From NCBI GenBank assembly GCA_963932465.1, contig OZ010788.1, forward strand, positions 199,394,559 to 199,458,558: a stretch of DNA of 64,000 nucleotides, given 5' to 3'. Origin of the DNA: Maratus speciosus (lineage: Eukaryota > Arthropoda > Arachnida > Araneae > Salticidae). Each line of letters opens with the position of its first letter. Within the stretch, counting starts at the first letter, position 1. Under the pieces are notes generated by a model. The model made no database searches, was not told the origin of the DNA, and was given only the letters and a program-made list of their open reading frames with translations. The position numbers and the translations under genes were made by a program. Below are positions 33,643 to 44,899 of this stretch, piece after piece.

Positions 33643-33928
33643 TTAACTACTTTTCTCCAGACTTGCAAACACATTTGTTCCACGAATTCTTATAAACCAA
33701 GCCTAAAAGTTCATAAGTTTTGTTTTCACAGCTGTTTATATCATTTGGTAACAACTCTCACTCTCACTTTCTGAAGCCCGAATTGCAGCAAGCTTAAAAA
33801 GAAAATCAAATGTAAAAATTTGCCAGGGCTCCTATACTGAAAAGTACTAAATAAATAATTTTAAAAATACTGTATTTTATTTGGCAATTTAAAGATTTAT
33901 GAAGTGGATTAAAACTTGCTGTTACAAT

Positions 33929-34759
33929 TAGCGATTGGCCGAATACCGAATAGTCGATTAGGTATTCGGTATGTAAACCAAACATTCGGCTTCGGTCGAA
34001 TACTTTTAAGTTTTCGGCCGAATAATTGCAGATAAATATTTTCTTAGAAACAGAAGAAATATCTTTTACTTAGAAGTAGAATAGACTAAACAATGAGCTT
34101 CAATATTATGTGCATGAATTCAGAGTTTAGCTGCGCTACAAAAAACAAGTCAAAGGCCATTTTTAATAAAAACTTTTTCCTTCCTAAAATAGTCTACATA
34201 GGGTTCAAATCAAAACAACTGTCTACGATAGAGAAAAAAAAATGTAAGGAAGATGGGCATCTTTCCCTTATCATTTAATTTTAATTATTTCTACATTAGT
34301 TTTCTTAATTTAAATTTATTTAATGTGTATTTTCTTTAACATACATTTCAAATAAGTATGTCAGAGTTCATCTCTGTATAGCTAAGATATGTATATCCTA
34401 TATCCTTTATCCTTAATAACAGCCTATATAGTTTAATACAGGCCTGTAGGCTATTTTGGGTATTGACTAGTGATAAAATAATAAAAAATAAATGATGGAT
34501 TAATGAATTTGTGAATGTAAATTGGAAATAAGTCATTAAATTTTTTTTGTGTAATTAGATTTAAGAATAAAAATAAATCTGAATTAAATGATTAAGAATT
34601 TAATTTAAATTAAAGTTTATTAAAAAAGCTAATATATGCAAAAATGTTTATTAAAAATTTTTAAGTATTCGGTTGCCGAATGTTGAAGCTTCGGTATACA
34701 CTTTGACCGAAGCTTTGGTATTCGGTATTCGGCAAAATTGCTGCTCCGGTCAATCCCTA
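33929..34759. mobile_element. 831 bp hAT element, perfect 8 bp TSD GTTACAAT
   Basis: The ends TAGCGATTGGCCGAATACC and, on the complement, TAGGGATTGACCGGAGCAGC form the TIR. GTTACAAT is duplicated at 33921-33928 and 34760-34767. Subterminal repeats of CCGAATACCGAATA and CGGTATTCGGTATTCGGC are typical of this hAT type. A 61-codon frame (34093-34278, plus) carries no motif I recognise. Confidence 0.9.
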
Positions 34760-34981
34760 GTTACAATGGTAAATTTTACTTAAAGAATATATTAATTTAA
34801 ATGGTCTCTAGATACTTCATAACATTATTTTAATTTGGTGTTGCCTTGTCTAATACTGGGAAACACAAAAAGCACAACACCCTTATGAGAAGTTCATAAA
34901 TTACTAATCACTAACTTAATAAATCCACTATGGAGAAAGTCTTCTCTCCAATCACAGAAAAAATATACAAATATAACTCAC

Positions 34982-35059
34982 CAACAACTTCAGTACATTC
35001 AAATTATTCGATTTTTCCAGCCTGAGTTGCAACAACAGCAGCAACATAAGCAAATGTAC
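34982..35059 (-). CDS. Candidate internal or last coding exon, unknown product
   Basis: On the minus strand a 78 nt segment lies between a strong acceptor (TATTTGTTTCAG) and a strong donor (GTGAGT). In one frame it encodes TFAYVAAVVATQAGKIE and stops 22 nt before the donor. In another frame it is fully open. I do not recognise either peptide, and no partner exon in a matching frame was found; the next candidate downstream (29302-29411) is out of phase. A real exon, a non-coding RNA exon and chance splice signals are all possible. Confidence 0.25.
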
Positions 35060-35160
35060 CTGAAACAAATATAAATGTTTAGGCCACATTTAATAATAAA
35101 ATGCAAATTAAAGATAAACAAGTTAAGCAGTTTTAAAGATCTTTAAAAATAGGGTAAGAG

Positions 35161-35343
35161 TGGGGAGGAATGGGACACTTTTTACAAAAATAAGAAAATC
35201 AACCTTGTTTGACACAAAAACAAAAATTCCGGTTTATAGAGTACAAAATTAAACATTTTCTAATGTTCTTGAATAATATAGAAACAGAAAAATTTTATAA
35301 TTAAAGAAACTGAAAATTTCAAAATATGTCCCATACCTCCCCA
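35161..35343. repeat. Short inverted-repeat element (MITE candidate)
   Basis: TGGGGAGGAATGGGAC at the left pairs with GTCCCATACCTCCCC at the right (one mismatch), about 183 bp in all. No clear TSD. Confidence 0.45.
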
Positions 35344-35426
35344 CTAACAGGAAGGTATGGAACAGCTATAAAACAATGTATGATAAGACACAAATAGTCT
35401 AGTGTGAAAACATTAATATTCAAATA

Positions 35427-36150
35427 CAGTGAAACTCGTTTAAGATACGCCCGCTTAAGATACGATCCCGCTTAAGATACGAATTATCGTCGGTCCCTTG
35501 AAAAATGCCTATTAAACCTGTGTAAAATTACCCGCTTAATATACGTACGCATAAGATACGATCCCGCTTAATATACGAAGAAAATTTGTCCCTTGATGTA
35601 AAAAAACCCGCTTAATATACGAAATGGTGCTTATATAATCCGTTTATCACGTGTCTTTAGGACAGAATAGCTCAAAAGAGCAAGTGAATTGTGCTCGAGT
35701 CTTTGTCTTGGCGCCTTCCCCCCTCCCTCCCCGTTTCTTCTTCCCCTTTTAAGTTCGAAGTCCCTGTGGAAGGATCGGGAAAGTTCTCCTTAACGTCATA
35801 ATCACGTGATGTGACGCAGCTCCATTCCGTGCTCCCTACTTCCAGACTCCGGCTACGGATGATTTGAAAAGTCAACCCCCAAAATACTCCATCTTTGTTG
35901 AAATTTATCTCTAAAAAACCATCGAACAAGGAAACCACTTATCCCATATCTACGTCCCCGTGGTTGCGCTGTTGGGGGTAACAGGCGGTCGGTTGAGTGT
36001 TCAACTGGAACTTCTGCAGATGTCAAAAGTGTAATTAATCATTTCGAACCTCTTTCAAGAAATGAAAGGCGTGTTTTACAGGGCATTATTTAAAGATGCT
36101 GCCAATTCAGGATTGTGATCCCTGTCGCTTCAGTAATTAAATTAATTGTA
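35427..36150 (+). mobile_element. Tigger-like 5' end, partial
   Basis: CAGTGAAACTCGTTTAAGAT then ACG is a typical Tigger start. It is followed by several copies of CCGCTTAAGATACGATCCCG-like words (35447-35620), a small internal repeat. GC-richer sequence continues to about 36150 and then stops. No matching opposite end or transposase frame is present, so it appears truncated. The 88-codon minus frame at 35672-35938 shows no known motif. Confidence 0.5.
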
Positions 36151-37150
36151 TCCGGGGTTCTTTGTTGACTTATAATAAGAAAAATATTGCATATAAAAAT
36201 ATGAAAACTGGAAATTTTATAGTGAAATGTACAATAAGTTCGCTGAAGCAAACAGATTTTAATTCGAAGAAATGCTCTTTAATGTTGAAAAAGGTAAAAT
36301 AGTTCGATTAAAAAGTTTTATAGTATTAAAAACTAGCATTTTAACAACCTTTTTCAGGAACATTTTTTAAGTTTATATTTTCAATTTTATTTTCAAAACT
36401 GCACTATCTTAATTCATTTTACTTCATAATTCAAAAAAGTAATTTAGTTACCAATTTTTCCGTAAATTTAAAAAGCACTAATAATAATATTTCCTTTCCA
36501 TAAACAAGGATATTTACACACGAGTATGGAAACAGAAAGACTACTTTAGAATAATTGTATTTTAATGTGAGAATAACATTATATGCAAAAAAAAATTCCG
36601 TCATTAAAAAATTATAACATTGAACTGCCATCGGAAGCACACCTTTGTACATTTTTTTTTTTTTTTTTTTTTTTTTTAATTCTAGCATATCTGGATATGA
36701 TTTAAAAAACTATTAAAATTTTGAATCACATACACAAATCAAGTTGAGTTCAATAAAACAATGTAATTAGGATTGCCTGTTTTTATTTTCAAACTTTAAA
36801 AAAATGTATCTTCAATAATGAAAGGTTTCTAATTCAGATTGACGCTAAAAGTAAATTTACAAATGTGTTTCAAAACACACAGGTGCAGCGAAGGATGGGG
36901 GGAAGAGTTCGGGATTAAAACCCCTCCCAGAGCTGCGATTTTGTATGTTTATACAAAACTCAAAACTCAAAGGTTTATAAAATCTTACACATTTTTTACA
37001 CACATAGATTAAATAAAAATATCACAAATCTACGCATTTATTTTCATTACATCAAGTAATTGTCTGGGATTTACCTGCATTTTTTAGAAATTGAGTACAT
37101 TAGTATAGTTAAACATTAGTTAAAATGTCAGTTTTTGGAAATTTATATCT
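36151..37150. other. AT-rich spacer, no gene seen
   Basis: Contains a 25-base T-rich run near 36652-36677 and nothing else recognisable. Around 36890-36945 a G-rich/C-rich pair (GGATGGGGGGAAGAG, CCCCTCCC) may be a transposon edge. Confidence 0.35.
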
Positions 37151-37176
37151 CATGAGGAAACTATGCATTTTTATAG

Positions 37177-37348
37177 GCATTTACGTATACTTCCCAGCAT
37201 GTCAGTCAAAATAAAAAAAGACAAGCTGTTATCTCTTTCCCTTCTCAATTATAACAATATTAATGTTGAAAAAATTGAAAAATCATCATTTTTGACAGTT
37301 TGTAACCCAAATAAAGGGGAGGATGACTTTCATATGAGATTTAGCAAG
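37177..37348 (+). CDS. Candidate internal exon, unknown product
   Basis: A possible acceptor (GCATTTTTATAG) and donor (AAG then GTAAAT) bound 172 nt that stay open in one frame. It includes KKDKLLSLSLLNYNNINVEK and then FLTVCNPNKGEDDFHMRFSK. The open frame itself starts at 37163 and continues past the donor into repeat F2. Codon use is AT-rich, like the neighbourhood. The product is unknown, no partner exon was found, and chance is likely. Confidence 0.2.
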
Positions 37349-37376
37349 GTAAATACATATTGTCTAATACTTGTAG

Positions 37377-38312
37377 CAGGGTCGAAACTAGAGGGGGCAG
37401 AGGGAGCATGTGCCCCGGGCGTCAGAACGACAAAAATACGGGGCGCCAAATGAAGATTGGTTTTTGAGTTCTTAAGAACCAACACTAGCCTAATATTAAA
37501 TGTACTGAAGCGTCCTTTTCAAATTTCTCGCTTGCATTTTAATATTTTTATTTATTTTTCTTCTTAGGATAGATGAGGTTGATTTTTAAAGTTGTTAGTT
37601 TGTATACGTTTTCGATTTTGGTTGCAGTTTTTTTTAATGAGGCTATTTTTAATTTCGGAACCGGTTCCGAAAGTGAAAGTAACTATAAAAAAAAAAAGCT
37701 GCAACAAAATTTAAAAAAGTAAAGATTACCCGATTAGAGATATACCTCAGCTATCCCAAACAGAAAAAATCATTTGAAAATATTAAAGTGCAAGCGAGAA
37801 ATAGAAATTTGGAAAGGACGCTCACATAGGTTTAACATTAGCTAGCGAGTTTCTGCACCTTACTAGTGTAGTCTCTTAAGACAATGTGGCTATCTATCAA
37901 TGTGTCACTGTCACTTTAACCGCCTCATTTGTAATTTTACAACTACCGTAAAATCTGTGAAATCTACATAACAGAATCCTGTCTTAGATGAAAAAATTAC
38001 ATGTTCCCAACAGAAAGAATACCATCAATTATACCTGCTAAGACAGAAACCTGTATAAAGCGGATTTTTTTCCGGTTCCTTTGGATTTCGTTTTCAGTGT
38101 TTTAATGAATCACTATTTGACAAAGTTGATTACGTAATTCAGTATTACGTATTTTTTTATTACATACTTTAAATTATAAAGAAAGTCGGTTATAAGAAAC
38201 TTAGTGAAATTCTCTTTGTAAAATTACTTTGCGGAGGCCGGGTGGGGGGGGGGGGGGGGGCGACGAATTCTATGTTTGCACCCGAGAGAAAAAAGGCTAG
38301 TTTCAGCACTTG
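37377..38312. mobile_element. Family F hAT-like repeat, copy F2, with nested foldback
   Basis: The left end CAGGGTCGAAACTAGAGG and right end GGCTAGTTTCAGCACTTG match the ends of F1. Inside, GTGCCCCGGGCG and CACCCGAG keep the partly complementary GC-rich blocks. The segment 37480-37850 is a foldback with a GGAACCGGTTCC centre that is absent from F1, so it is probably an insertion or an extra module. A long G run lies at about 38243-38260. Confidence 0.6.
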
Positions 38313-39589
38313 TCGGACATTTACTTTTATTCCAACTGCTCTATGAGATTGAAATTGCAGAAATGACATTCAAAGAAAATTATGTGAAATATTTTCATTA
38401 CAATTTTACGCATGTAAATTTTAAATATTGGGGGTAAATTTACAAAGATTTAATTACAAAAAAATTACAAGCCGTTCTTTGAGTTGAAACATACCTTTTG
38501 ATTTTTGTTTATTATTATTATTCAACATTTTCTCAAATTTATACACGCTAATTATTTCTGTTGTCGACATCCGTTTTTCTAAGCATTTACATAACGCAGG
38601 ACGATGAATAAGGTATCATTCGAAAGGATTTTGAACCGGCTTCTGGCATAGTTCAGTCACATTTCATTAAAACATGTTTTTAATTAAAATTGCAGTTAAT
38701 TAAAAATTAAATCAGCATTGCTTTCACAAATGAAATGAGAGGTTTTTCTCAAATCAATGTTGCCACAAAAATAAAATACCGCATTATTTCATACTCAGCA
38801 ATGATTCTAAAAGAAAATAATAAATAGTACAAAAAAGAAAAAGTGTGACGTCTCCGTACGGGTTTATTTTATATTTATGATTAAAAAGCAAATTTGAAAG
38901 TGAAATGTTTAGAAGAATAGATACCATCGATCGACCGAAGCAGTGGTATTTCACGTGTTAGGTTTAAAACTGTGCTTTGTTGTATCAGATTAAATTGTAT
39001 TTTATATGTATTAAATTTATTTCTCTTTGTCCCGGGTTTTTCACGAAGCGATGACATCATGTTTTAATGCAGTTAAAATACGATTGTTAATTTTTTTTAT
39101 CCCGCGTATCTTTTGCCATCTTCGATTATTTTTACTGTATAACTTTGATTGAATAAATGAGATGATATTCTGGTTCGTCTAATGTTTCTTGCATATATTT
39201 TTATCATTAATTCTCTTTTAAAAGTTTAAACCTGCACCTAAAAAATATTAGATATTGCTAAAAAAATATTAGAATAAAGTGTGAATTGGGTTCATTGACA
39301 TATATTTTACTTCTGATGTCAACTTCCCTTTTTCTACGCACATACAAAACACACAACGATGAATGAAGTATCATACGACAAGTTTCTTAACACTTTTTTG
39401 ACATAATACACTCAAATTTCGTTAAAATACGCTACTTGATTTAAGAAAAAAAAAAAAAAAAAACAAGCTCTTGATTAAAAATTAATGAAAAAAGAATCAG
39501 GAAATTTTTTCAAAAATTGCACTGCGAAATGTGAAAGTCTCGCACATGTTTAGTGCTATATTTTAAATGTGCAAACTGTAATTTCGTTA
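38313..39589. other. AT-rich spacer, no gene seen
   Basis: No open frame, RNA gene or inverted repeat was supported in about 1.28 kb. An 18-base A run lies near 39446-39463. Confidence 0.4.
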
Positions 39590-40267
39590 CGTATGTTTAT
39601 AACTTGAGTTCCGCTGAATGTATTTTGATGGGATTTGCACAGTTACATAATTTTTCAAGGAAGGTTTTAGTCATTCTACGTTGCTTATAGTTATACAATT
39701 ATGGGGAGAAATTCTTTAATCAGATGAAACCGATTATTAAAGATTCGCTTACATGGAAAGTGGGCGATTTTGATGAGACTTGCATTGTTAGTTAAATATT
39801 TTTTCAGAGAAGGCTTTAGTATATTGCATAATATTCAACGCTTCTTAGTTCTGATTTATGAAGGAAAGTTCTATAATCCGGTGAACCCGATTATGAAAGA
39901 TTAGTCTTTTCAAAAGGTTCTAATGAACAGATTTTGTTCGGACATGCACCGGTAGAAAGACTTTTTTTTTTTTTTCAGGGATGCGTTTTAGCACATTTCA
40001 TATCGTTCTATCTTTTTTTTACCAATCCTGCTGTAAATGATCAACTAAAAGAGTCGGTTCTTAACTGCCCAAACTTTCTCAGATATACATTATACATTAG
40101 AAAATATAATAGCGCAACGGAGTTCGTATCGTTTCAGCAATGTGGAAGGACATTCCAGATAAAGGCCCATGTTGCGTTAAAGCACAAGATGAAATTCACC
40201 GATATATTTCAGTGTATTCAAGGTTCGTTTCGAGAAATCGATCAATGTAGCGGGCGAAGCCTGCTAG
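39590..40267 (+). pseudogene. Helitron relic: Rep-like fragment fused to a 3' hairpin
   Basis: From 39600, TCCGCTGAATGTATTTTGAT then GGGATTTGCACAG resembles the CGCTGAACGGATTTTGATGA phrase common in arthropod Helitrons. It repeats in degenerate form about 170 bp later. A plus-strand frame (39934-40341) contains FLRYTLYIRKYNSATEFVSF and then FQIKAHV, which fits the Helitron Rep pattern of IR.YN.A.AF.S followed by F.I.G..YH. It has lost the intervening spacer and the catalytic HUH and helicase regions. The sequence then reaches a hairpin, TAGCGGGC-GAA-GCCTGCTA (40248-40266), and CTAG before a T, the canonical Helitron 3' boundary. The frame reads through this boundary, so it is not a functional gene. 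Helitron assignment is an inference from motifs. Confidence 0.45.
40248..40267 (+). other. Helitron 3' hairpin and CTAG end
   Basis: An 8 bp stem (one G-T pair) with a GAA loop, running directly into CTAG followed by T. The hairpin is GC-rich against AT-rich flanks. Confidence 0.55.
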
Positions 40268-40494
40268 TTACAAATGTAATAAATCTTGTAGAAAAACAAA
40301 ACAATTTTTTTTATTATGATATATGTCAGAGGTATCACTAACAGAAATAAAAATATTCATACATATACCGTAAAATTTTACAAAATAAAGTATGCATGCT
40401 TTTTCAATTATAATGTTGATTTTAAAAATAGGCATGTACAGGTTGTTTAAAAAAAGTGACAAACTTAAAGAAGTGGCAGAGTACGCTACAATTA

Positions 40495-42480
40495 ACAATT
40501 TTTGTATACAAAACCAAGTCGCAATCCATTTATTAAGTTATTCTTGTCCACGAATCTATGATAGATATAAGATAGTAGATATTTGATTAACGAATAATAA
40601 TGTAGTACTAGTCGGATGTGACAATCCCAAAACTTTCTTCTATCTCATACATGTTAATATTTCCTGAAAAATGAAGCATATCAGTTCCACCGGTTAGGTG
40701 TTTTACACCAATATCTAATGAGTAACAACTTGTGTCAAGTTGTAGATAAATCTGAAGTTTGATGAAAATCCGTGAATTAGTTTTTGAGGTAGAACTATTG
40801 CGGAAATCCTAAAAAAATCTACATAGCTGCGCCACCTGTTGGTCGATTTACTTCAGAAATTAATCAGGACCAATTTATATGAGAGACTAACTGAATCTGA
40901 AGTTTGATAAAAATTCACACATTAGTCTTGAGATAGAGTTATTGCGAAAATCGTGATAAATGCAGCCTATTAGTGCCACTTGTTGGCCGATTTATACTAA
41001 AAACTAAATATCACTAATTTATATCAGGGATTAACTGAATCTGAAGTTTGGTGAAAATTCGGGCATTATTTCTTGTGATAGAGCTATTGCGATAATCAGG
41101 AGTAATGTCGCATAACAACGCCACCTGTTGAGCGATTTACACTAAAAATTAATCAGCACCAGTTTCTATCAGGTACTAACTGAATCTAAAGTTTTATTAA
41201 ATTCTGTTCATTAGTTCTTGAGATAGAGTGCCCACAAAATTTGTGTCACACACACACACAGACAGACAAGCAGACGGACAGACATACTCCTTATAAAAAC
41301 ATATTTTTATGGTTCTCTGACCCCTAAAACATGTAAATCCGTCGAAAACCGGAATTCGAAAATTTTCATGAATCCAATACTTTCTTCTTGTAAAGATATA
41401 AGAGAGTAACTAGTGTTAGTGAAGTACAGTTTATACGTTTTTATCATTTTCGTTTTGAACTTATGTTCCGATTCACAACATTTGTAATGATGAAATAACC
41501 ATGAAATATATCGTTTATGTGACTAAAGAAATTTATGATTTCACTTATACTAATACGTCTTATCCTATTTGTTTATGAATCATTCATTTGTAAAAAGATC
41601 TTATTGAAAATTTGATTTATAGGTCTTTAAAAAATTCTTTTCTACGAAAATAAATGGATTTTTTTAATACTTTTTAATATATATTTTTTTTAATCTTTTA
41701 ATTGTAGTATACTATTTCAAAATATTTCATATATCTGTTGAGTAATTAATTTATTTTCATGACTATAATACTTATAAATAGATATATTTCTTAGCTTTCT
41801 CTATTTGTAGATACATTTTTAATTTTGTGTTTTACAATTATCATGCTTCTAAATATATTCCTTTAAAAGTTTTTTTTTTTTTGTATAAATTGAGAAGTGC
41901 TGAGACAACATGAGAAAATATATCTATTTATAAGTATACAAGTATACAATTCATGAAAATAAAATAATTAATCGCAGATATTAAATATTTTGAATATGTG
42001 TATCTTTTTATACGAAAAAAAATAATTATTTAAGGTATAGAAAAATCCATCTATTCATATGAAGTTAAATTAAAAATTTTCCTAATGTTACAGGATATAT
42101 TTAACAGGATGGAGCTCACGAGACCGCATTTTAAAAAATAATTATTTATAAATATACAAATCGAATTTTTAATACTATCTTTTTACAAATATGTGATTCA
42201 TAAACAACGAGGATAAAACGTAACAGTAAAAGTGAAATTATGAAATTCTTCGGTCATGTAAACGATGCTTTTCATCATTACAAAAGTTGTGAATCGGAAC
42301 ATAAGTTCAAAACTAAAAAATGATAAAAACGTGCTATTTGTACTTTGCTAATACTAGAACTATATTATTATTCATTAATCAAATATCTAATATCTATCAT
42401 AGATTCATGAACAAGAGTAAACATTTCGACTGAGTTGTTTAATTTTGTATTGTGCAACAAACTATTAACAATAATTCTAA
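40495..42480. repeat. Large foldback with a family E element nested in its left arm
   Basis: The left arm (40495-40607, continuing at 41409-41645) is complementary to 42120-42480. Shared words include GAATCTATGATAGATAT, ATTTGATTAA, CGTTTTTATCAT and GAACTTATGTTCCGATTCAC. The E element at 40608-41408 splits the left arm. The right arm gives the unsplit order (ATAGTTCTAGTATTAG, read on the complement). The loop is AT-rich. No transposase is visible. Confidence 0.65.
40608..41408 (-). mobile_element. Family E element, copy E4 with four units, nested
   Basis: On the plus strand it starts CTAGTCGGATGTGACAATCC then CAAAACTTTCTTCTAT. Four ~145 bp units follow (cores near 40688, 40834, 40975, 41122), then an (AC)n/CAGACAGACA microsatellite, CCGTCGAAAACCGG, and ATACTTTCTTCTTGTAAAGA near 41380. 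The host foldback shows the sequence before insertion, giving either no TSD or a 5 bp CTAGT duplication, depending on where the element is taken to start. Confidence 0.7.
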
Positions 42481-42569
42481 AATTATTACGCAATAGCATT
42501 CAATTGGATAGTATTAATTCTTTTTAAAAAGCCAGTTATATATTTTTTTTAAATGACATATTCAACAAG

Positions 42570-42830
42570 TTTTCCGAAATGCGCAGAAACCTTTACGAAA
42601 CATACACAAACATATCCAAAATATATACTAACATTTCCGAAATATCTAGAAACATTTTCGAAACACGCAGAAACGTTTCTTAATATTCTACTGAAATATG
42701 CGAAAACGTTTCCGAATATCTGACCGAAGTATGCGGAAACATTTGCGAATATCTAACCGAAAACTGCTGAAACATAACAGAACAGTTGGGCCACATTGTT
42801 GCCCCAATGGTAAAAGTAACGTTTCCGAGG
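42570..42830 (+). repeat. Degenerate ~37 bp minisatellite
   Basis: About seven units built on CCGAAATATGCAGAAACGTT with TCCGAATATCT. It is followed by a 23-base T run (42832-42854) and then a transposon-like right end, TTCTGGCTTCGCCACTG (complement CAGTGGCGAAGCCAGAA) ending at 42892. Confidence 0.55.
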
Positions 42831-42831
42831 C

Positions 42832-42862
<31 letters not shown>

Positions 42863-42899
42863 GTGTAGAGCCAAATTCTGGCTTCGCCACTGCGAAAAC

Positions 42900-44040
42900 A
42901 TTCTTTTCAGATTTAGACACAGCTCATTGACGAAACAAGAAAATCTAACACCAGTTACAGAAAGGTGTTTATAGTTTCATACTGATCGTCAGTACATTGG
43001 TTATTGATGACTGATAGCTCTCACTATTGATTACCCTATCAATATTGGCTCCAAGTGCTAGAGCACAAGCTGTACCATACATTTTGTCTACGCTATTTCA
43101 GTTTGCCTGATGCTCGTTTTTCGTGGCTATTGATTAGATTTTTGAGCTCTGATACAAAAAATAAATAAGTAAATAAATAAAATCATAGGTTACATTTCGT
43201 TATATTTTCGAAGATTAATCTCGGAAATATACACATTTAAAAAATATTTTCGAGAACAATAAAAAAGAAATTCAAACCAGTGAATATTTTGAGAGGAATC
43301 GGTTTTTAGGAGCTTCAAATTAGCGAATCGAAAATTACATCTTATTCCAACAAGTAGATTTTTAGTTTGCTTTAAAAATTACCGCTCTGCGATCTGTTTT
43401 GCAATAATTTTAAAAAGAAATTTCTATTGCTAATTTCGAACTTTAAACATTCATAATTCCCGTTTAACTTTCTATTTTGTATTCGAAGGTAAAATGTACT
43501 GAAAAATTCAGATATACTGTTAAAATTGGATGTTTGTACAAGAAATTTCTAAGTTCGGATTTTTTTTTTTTTTTTTTTTTTTTACATAAATTAAGAGAAG
43601 ATTTTTTCATAATTTAATGACTATTTTCGTTTTTCTTTGAGATAATTTGCCGATTAAATTTTATGCGGTGTATTATTTTTTATATACTTATCGTACATGC
43701 ACACACTCACACAGATTGTATAAGTATTCATGTACACATTCTACAATGTACAGTGTCACCCTGATCTTTAATGACAAAAGAAGAAAAGCGAAAGTAAATG
43801 ACAACAAATTTTGATGACGAAACCATGATTAAAATTGTCCTTTAATCTTCATTATTTACTTATTATAAAAAGAATGTGTCATTTTAAACCGAGTTTCAGT
43901 AAACAATTGTGGCATTCTGACGTATATTTAAAGACATCTGTTTAACGTAAAATGTAACAACATTATGATAAGTGCCCAGTAATTTAATAAGTGACGCAGG
44001 TCCTATTAGCAGACACATTTTGAAGTATAAAGAGAGTATT
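42900..44040. other. AT-rich spacer, no gene seen
   Basis: About 1.1 kb with a T-rich run near 43559-43583 and no supported gene or element. Confidence 0.4.
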
Positions 44041-44071
44041 TCAGTGCTGTTTGGACGCGGATGGTGGCCAC

Positions 44072-44293
44072 TTAAAATTGCAATATGCCAACACGACGGA
44101 ATGCGAAATTTGTTTTAGCTTGTTTGAGTAATAATTCTTTTATTGTATCACAAGAGAATGCGCCGTTAATGGGGTGGGCGTCCCTGACATGTTTATCAAC
44201 GCTTCTGGGAAGAGAATTGCTTTTGCTGCTTTTGTGCACTTTGATTCGAAGGTTTTGAAGAGCAATAAAAAAAAAGGTGACGACTGACCACAC
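44072..44293 (-). pseudogene. Possible coding relic, unknown family
   Basis: A 73-codon minus-strand frame in a locally GC-richer patch. It includes IKVHKSSKSNSLPRSVDKHV, RDAHPINGAF and IKELLLKQAK. The composition (basic, with regular His/Asp/Lys, little Phe/Ile bias) looks more protein-like than other frames in this AT-rich window. I cannot assign it to a family. There is no start context, and no continuation in flanking frames was found. It could be a decayed transposon or gene fragment. Confidence 0.25.
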
Positions 44294-44299
44294 AGAATT

Positions 44300-44895
44300 T
44301 TTACAGAGAAAGCCCGGCGAAATAATTTATGTCTCTTGTGACATTATTTGGTCTATACGCAACCTTAGACTTCTTGTTTGTCAATACTAATACTACATTT
44401 TTTAGATATAAAATGCAATTATTACAATTCGAGTGAATATGTATGATCAAAATCGCATTGAAACACGATTTTTTAACAATGGTCACATATAACTAATGCA
44501 AAATCTGTTTCACATGAATGGATTTACTTGAGCTTGACAACTTTAAATAATTTTGAAATAAAATACAATTTAAAAACAGTGGTATGATGACTCATATATA
44601 AAAAGTTTAAAAAACAAGAAAGAAAAAAAAGGAAAGAAAGAAAATAAGCAAAACAGAGTATTTAGCGTTTTATAAATTGAATTTTAAGAGTTTTTAGAGA
44701 TGTCTCTCTTAGATAAAATTATAAAATTGAAAAGGGAAATGTTTTGACATAAAGACATGCATGATAAATTTAGTCTGACAAATAGTTTGCTTACATATCT
44801 GGCTTTTGCATATCTTTAAAATTACTTTAAAAGAAAGACACAGTGAGAGGTAATACATAGACATCAGGACATTGTTGGCCAGTCACGAGTATACT
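44300..44895. other. AT-rich spacer, no gene seen
   Basis: Contains an A/G-rich patch (AAGAAAGAAAAAAAAGGAAA near 44617-44640) and no recognised feature. Confidence 0.4.
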
Positions 44896-44899
44896 TGTA

